From positions 1 through 24,915 of the forward strand of contig JAPXFY010002807.1 of the NCBI GenBank assembly GCA_030674185.1: 24,915 nt of DNA, given 5' to 3'. The DNA is from Monoplex corrugatus. Its lineage: Eukaryota > Mollusca > Gastropoda > Littorinimorpha > Ranellidae. A model generated the notes under the pieces. That model did no database searches. It saw only the letters and a list, made by a program, of their open reading frames with translations, and had not been told where the DNA came from. Each line of letters starts with the position of its first letter. Position 1 is the stretch's first letter. The position numbers were made by a program, and so were the translations under genes. Below, piece by piece: positions 21,434-24,915 of this stretch.

Positions 21434-22800
21434 CCCCCTGGCGTTGACCACTCTGTCCAACTTATACAAGGAATTTAAAAAACACACCTGAATACAACTT
21501 AAATTAAGCATACCTAAGGACACCAAAACGTATGTAAAAACAGGCATAAATTACAAAAAAAATATTGCTTCTGCATAGCTCACCTCCCTAGAGCCAAAAA
21601 ATGCACTTAATTAATACATGTACCCAATTATCAATCCAAAGAAAAAGTATGCAAGTCTTTATCGAACACATACACATGATGAATGGACCAGCAAGGCAGA
21701 AAATGATAGGAAGAGATGACAGAAAGTAAAGGAATAAGGAAGAAACAAAGACAGTCACAGAAAAGAGGAAATTTCTAGCACAGAATTTCCAGAAGGTGGG
21801 GATACTATTTATACTGACAAAGCCCCCGGCATCCCCACGGGGTGAACAATACAAATAACACAATATACATGTCAGAAACATGTGCATCTAGATGCACTTC
21901 ATACACACACAGAGACACACAACCACACACACACACACACACAAAGATACACACAAAAAAATCAAACATACACATACATACACAACCACAAACACACATA
22001 AACCCCTCCCCACACCCACACACAAATGAACACACATAAACACACTTTACACTGACACTGAGACACACACACACACACACACACACAAAGCGTGAAAAGT
22101 ATCAAACACGTGCACATATATATCTACACAACCACACACACACACAAATTAAACACATACACATACATACACAACCACAAACATATACCCCTCCTCACAC
22201 CCACACACAAAAGAACACAAAGTGATAAACACACACACTTAACAGTACACTCAGATACACACATACACACACACCAGCACGTTCTCTCTCTCTGTCTAAA
22301 ATCACTTTAGTGAATAGACATCAACCCTTTGACTCCCGCACCCTATCCACCAATGCAAAAACTTAGCCCTTTGACTCCCTCACTCTACCCACCCGCTTCC
22401 TGCAGGAAGCAGGTGGATAGGGTGAAGGAATCAAAGGGTTAAGGTTTTGCTTTGCTAGCATGGTTGACAATGCAGGATGCTGATGGACAGGGTCACGGGG
22501 TGTGAGATTAAAAGGGTTAAATCAAAGACCACCACCATCTCTCTCTCTCACATACACACACAAACACACACACACAAAGCGCGAAAAGTATCAAACACAT
22601 GCACATATCTATACACACACACACACACACACCACACATAAGAACACACACGGACACACATCAACACACACACTTAACACTCAGATACAGGCAAACAAAA
22701 GATGCAACCATGATCAATCTTCATCAAACAACAATACAACAATACTTTACCCCACACAACTTTTCAAGAACACATAAGCACAGTCTTAAAAAAACTCCAC
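21434..22800 (+). repeat. Divergent outlying monomer 16
   Basis: The satellite backbone resumes at the CCCCTGGCGTTGACC boundary motif and keeps the GCCCCC...GGGG stem near 21819 and the palindrome at 21882-21897. Its CA-rich block occurs in several copies: GAAAAGTATCAAACAC recurs at about 22094 and 22580. The nested hairpin of copy 2 lies between them. The block then returns to the satellite order (CACTTAACACTCAGATACA, ACAATGAAAACATTTTG). Confidence 0.75.
22323..22520. mobile_element. MITE-like nested hairpin, copy 2 (both outer arms)
   Basis: The outer arms start AACCCTTTGACTCCCGCACC at 22323 and end near 22520 in AAAAGGGTTAA. An inner hairpin at 22363-22442 starts TTAGCCCTTTGACTCC and ends TCAAAGGGTTAA. 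The centre is the perfect palindrome GCTTCCTGCAGGAAGC (22395-22410). The element sits inside the CA-rich part of monomer 16, a different context from the copies at 21138 and 23204, which argues for mobility. Confidence 0.6.
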
Positions 22801-22814
22801 AATGAAAACATTTT

Positions 22815-23345
22815 GTTGATCTCAAACTGACACTAACATTCCATCTCCTTGTAAAGACAATCTGGGACACACACAAAAAATTCTGCAGTCAGCATTCTCT
22901 CCTCAAAGTAAACAGTTCAATCAGACATGCCACTGCATTTAACAGCTTACTGTCAAGCTGAATTCCAACACACAAATAATTCACATATAAACCATGAGAT
23001 CAAAATTTTTTTAAAAACCTGTAAAAGTCCATCCATTAACCAATCAAATAAAAAACAAAAACAAAGTTCATCTGAAAATGAATAACAGTTGGTGAGGTGA
23101 GAAATTGATATGAAAAAGAATTCTTATGACTAGCGCAGTATGTTTCATTTTCATATCAATTTCAAGAATAAGTAAAGATCTGTTTAATTTCTTTCAAAGA
23201 TATTTAACCCTTTGACTCCCGCACTCTATCCGCAAACTGCAAAACCTTAACCCTTCGACACACCCTCATCTTATCCACTAGCTTCCTGCAGGAAGCTAGT
23301 GGATTGGGTGAAGGAGGCAAAGGTTAAGTTCTTGCTTTGCTAACA
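22815..23345 (+). repeat. Diverged duplicated segment, copy 2
   Basis: Partner of 20760-21285, offset by about 2.05 kb. It ends in the third nested hairpin rather than in a satellite core. The preceding satellite blocks are also shared, so the ancestral duplication unit was about 2 kb and included monomer sequence. Confidence 0.8.
23101..23163. repeat. Inverted repeat, 16-bp perfect arms
   Basis: GAAATTGATATGAAAA at 23101-23116 pairs exactly with TTTTCATATCAATTTC at 23148-23163. Copy 1 is at 21036. Confidence 0.85.
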
Positions 23346-23476
23346 TGGTTTGACAATGTAAGATGCTGATGTATAGGGACGGGTGCAGGAGTCAAAGGAT
23401 TAAGTTTTTGCTTCACTAACAATGGTTTGACAATATAAGGTGCTGATGTATAGGGTGCAGAGTCAAACGGTTAAAG
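23204..23476. mobile_element. MITE-like nested hairpin, copy 3 (duplicated right arm)
   Basis: The outer left arm TTAACCCTTTGACTCCCGCA starts at 23204. The inner hairpin at 23247-23327 has a 32-bp perfect palindrome at 23273-23304 around CTTCCTGCAGGAAG. The right arm occurs twice in tandem: one copy ends GGAGTCAAAGGATTAA near 23402 and the next ends AGAGTCAAACGGTTAA near 23475. Both copies contain GGTTTGACAAT and GCTGATGTATAGGG. The duplicated arm distinguishes it from copy 2. Confidence 0.6.
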
Positions 23477-23727
23477 TATTTTGACTTTGAACCCATAAAC
23501 CACAGAGTACTGGTTGTGATCCAAAAACAACGGGGCATCAACAGCTGTCTGTGAACCTGGCCATTGGCAGGTGTGTCATCTAACACTACACATTCAACAG
23601 CTTTTGTCAGTCGTCCATGAACACTCAAGCTGTAAAGATCCCCATCAATAAATAGCCGAGATAATGGACATGTGCATACACAACCACACAGCCTTCCTTG
23701 GTCAATTGGATTTGGAGACAAATACAT
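23416..23727 (-). CDS. Possible exon or gene fragment, unknown protein
   Basis: The minus strand is open for 103 codons. Its first 80 residues look protein-like: balanced composition, with GDLYSLSVHGRLTKAVEC, LDDTPANG and CFWITTSTLWFMG segments and no simple repeats. I do not recognise the family. The last 20 or so residues are read from the MITE-like right arm and are unlikely to be native, so the true exon should stop before about 23476. An in-frame stop lies a few codons upstream of the first ATG. I see no strong splice sites. It may be an isolated exon, a pseudogene or chance. Confidence 0.3.
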   Translation of the reverse strand: MYLSPNPIDQGRLCGCVCTCPLSRLFIDGDLYSLSVHGRLTKAVECVVLDDTPANGQVHRQLLMPRCFWITTSTLWFMGSKSKYFNRLTLHPIHQHLILSNHC

Positions 23728-23799
23728 TTCCTCTCCTTTTCATATCAACCTTTCTCCAGTTATAACACACATCCCTAGTTTCAAGTTCAAGTTCATATT

Positions 23800-23845
23800 G
23801 CTTAGAGCCCAGCTGACTACTAGAGCCATATCAGGGCTAACACCA
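23800..23845 (-). repeat. Isolated copy of the AGCCC...GGGCT core
   Basis: AGAGCCCAGCTGACTAC followed by TAGAGCCATATCAGGGCT lies outside the array and without the TTGTT spacer. On the minus strand the core is followed by CTAAGCAATATGAACTTGAA instead of the TTTAAACAACAA tail. A lone copy with another tail suggests that the core comes from a dispersed element, perhaps the 3' end of a LINE or SINE. Confidence 0.6.
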
Positions 23846-23849
23846 CATC

Positions 23850-24030
23850 AAAAAAAAAACCCTAGATAAGTTTTTTTAGGGATACAAGGGGAAAATAATA
23901 AAAGTAGTCACAATAATACTACTAATGATACAGACTTTCTCCCCCAAATACACAGCCCTCACAGCTTAAGCCTAAGGGGCTTCACAATACAATCACAGAA
24001 AAAAAACAGGGAAGGAGAAAACACTACACA
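23850..24030. other. Interval with no recognisable gene
   Basis: AT-rich, low-complexity sequence (poly-A near 23850, AATAATAAAAGTAGT, a short GC-richer patch near 23955-23985). I see no reading frame, hairpin or repeat relation to the rest of the window. Confidence 0.5.
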
Positions 24031-24409
24031 CAGCACAAACATCCACACATATGCACACATGCATAAACACACTGTGTAATATTAAAACACACATGCATGC
24101 ACACACACACACCCGCGCGCGCACACACACAAGAACACACACACGCGCGCGCATGCACACACACACACCTACACACACTGTGTAATATTAAAACACATGC
24201 ACACACACACACACACCTGCGCACACACACACACAGCATGCGCACACACACACACACAAGAACACACACGCACGCACGCATGCGCACGCACACACACACA
24301 CACACTCTTTTAATATTAACAAAACTCAAACACACACACACACAGAATATTAATTGAAAAATAATACCTACGAGCGCGTGCGCGCACACACAAACATGTG
24401 CACGTGCGT

Positions 24410-24455
<46 letters not shown>
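24030..24455. repeat. CA/CG alternating block with about 110-bp duplications
   Basis: Alternating purine-pyrimidine sequence includes CGCGCGCG patches near 24114-24121 and 24143-24150 and a final (CA)n run at about 24411-24453. CACACTGTGTAATATTAAAA occurs at about 24068 and 24174, and a third relative (CTCTTTTAATATTAAC) lies near 24305, so the block grew by tandem duplication of about 105-130 bp. Mixed CA/CG tracts are good Z-DNA candidates. Confidence 0.85.
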
Positions 24456-24640
24456 TCTATCCATTTTCTTCCCAGAATCAATCTGGCTGAAGTCAGTGTA
24501 AAACCAATCTCTCTCTCTGGGACAAAAGATGGGGCAAATGCACGTATTCTCTCTGACTGTCATCTCCCTTACAATGTCTCTGACATGACAGGGAGCATTT
24601 TCAAAAAAACACCTGCCCTTCTTCATTAGGCCGATTCCAC
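24456..24640. other. Short low-copy segment, possible acceptor site or dispersed repeat
   Basis: On the plus strand a pyrimidine-rich run ending TTTTCTTCCCAG (to about 24474) resembles a 3' splice site. It is followed by 50 open codons (INLAEVSVKP to TPALLH) and a TAG at about 24627. The minus strand is also open here (CHVRDIVREM and beyond). Both strands being open, with a CTCTCTCTC run inside, argues that at most one is real. I do not recognise either peptide. Confidence 0.25.
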
Positions 24641-24670
24641 AATCAACAATTGACATCATAATGACATCTG

Positions 24671-24915
24671 GTCAATTTAGTCAATTTCTTGTGCTTATAA
24701 GGTCTCGTTAATTTAGTTAATTCTTTGTGCCTATAAGGTCTGGTCAATTTAATTAATTCTTTGTGCCTATAAGGTCTGGTCAATTTAATCAATTCTTTGT
24801 GCCTATAAGGTCTGGTCAATTTAATCAATTCTTTGTGCCTATAAGGTCTGGTCAATTTAATCAATTTTTTGTGCCTATAAGGTATGGTCAATTTAGTTAA
24901 TTTTTTGTGCCCATA
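24671..24915 (+). repeat. 36-bp minisatellite, 7 units, runs off the edge
   Basis: Unit starts lie at 24671, 24707, 24743, 24779, 24815, 24851 and 24887, an exact 36-bp period. Each unit contains GTCAATTTAATCAATTCTTT and GTGCCTATAAGGTCTG. Because 36 is a multiple of three, the minus strand is open throughout and would encode a 12-residue repeat (TRPYRHKELIKL). The outer units are more diverged than the central ones. Confidence 0.93.

Noticed and set aside
24024..24659. 211-codon minus-strand frame, rich in Cys and Val
   Set aside because: About 130 residues are translated GT microsatellite. Only the first 50 are non-repetitive, and the opposite strand is open there too.
1..24915. A new defence, toxin or biosynthetic system
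   Set aside because: No cluster of protein-coding genes exists here. The content is repeats, one truncated retroelement family and at most fragments of exons.

Overview
The window is non-coding, repeat-dominated DNA from a eukaryote, most likely an animal. The reasons are long CA/TC/poly-C microsatellites, minisatellites, MITE-like palindromes, and a 5'-truncated retroelement whose protein matches the GIY-YIG endonuclease tail of Penelope-like elements (PLEs). A marine mollusc is my best guess from the general look of the repeats, but nothing here proves it. I see no bacterial gene, operon, tRNA, rRNA or CRISPR array, and no intact protein-coding gene.

Layout. Positions 1-13445 hold four copies of a higher-order repeat of about 3.4 kb. 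Each copy is a dimer: an A monomer of about 1.9-2.07 kb followed by a B monomer of about 1.32-1.35 kb. A and B share one backbone, in this order: a CCCCTG...CAGGGG inverted repeat; an AT-rich block; a GCCCCC...GGGGG inverted repeat; a 16-bp palindrome; CA/poly-C tracts; an ACCAACAAACAA-rich block; and a minisatellite built on AGCCC...GGGCT. The A monomer also carries an 814-825 bp PLE fragment flanked by a 10-bp direct repeat (CACAATATAC). The empty site is preserved in every B monomer, so the PLE inserted once and was then copied along with the array. The 107-residue endonuclease tail is identical in three of the four copies; the first is frameshifted.

From 13446 to about 20056 the array continues as six shorter, increasingly degenerate monomers (0.88-1.29 kb) with no PLE. 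Two outlying monomers (20057-21433 and 21434 to about 23476) have a different 3' half. There the minisatellite is replaced by a duplicated segment of about 0.5 kb with two palindromic modules, one of them a nested hairpin with TTAACCCTTTGACTCC ends. The window closes with low-copy DNA (about 23480-24000) that may hold a minus-strand exon, a CA/CG alternating block (24030-24455), a short segment with a splice-acceptor-like site, and a 36-bp minisatellite running off the right edge.

The array reads as a satellite growing by unequal exchange or block duplication. The centre is homogeneous and the right flank is decayed. Some of the decay looks like consensus error in the assembly rather than biology.
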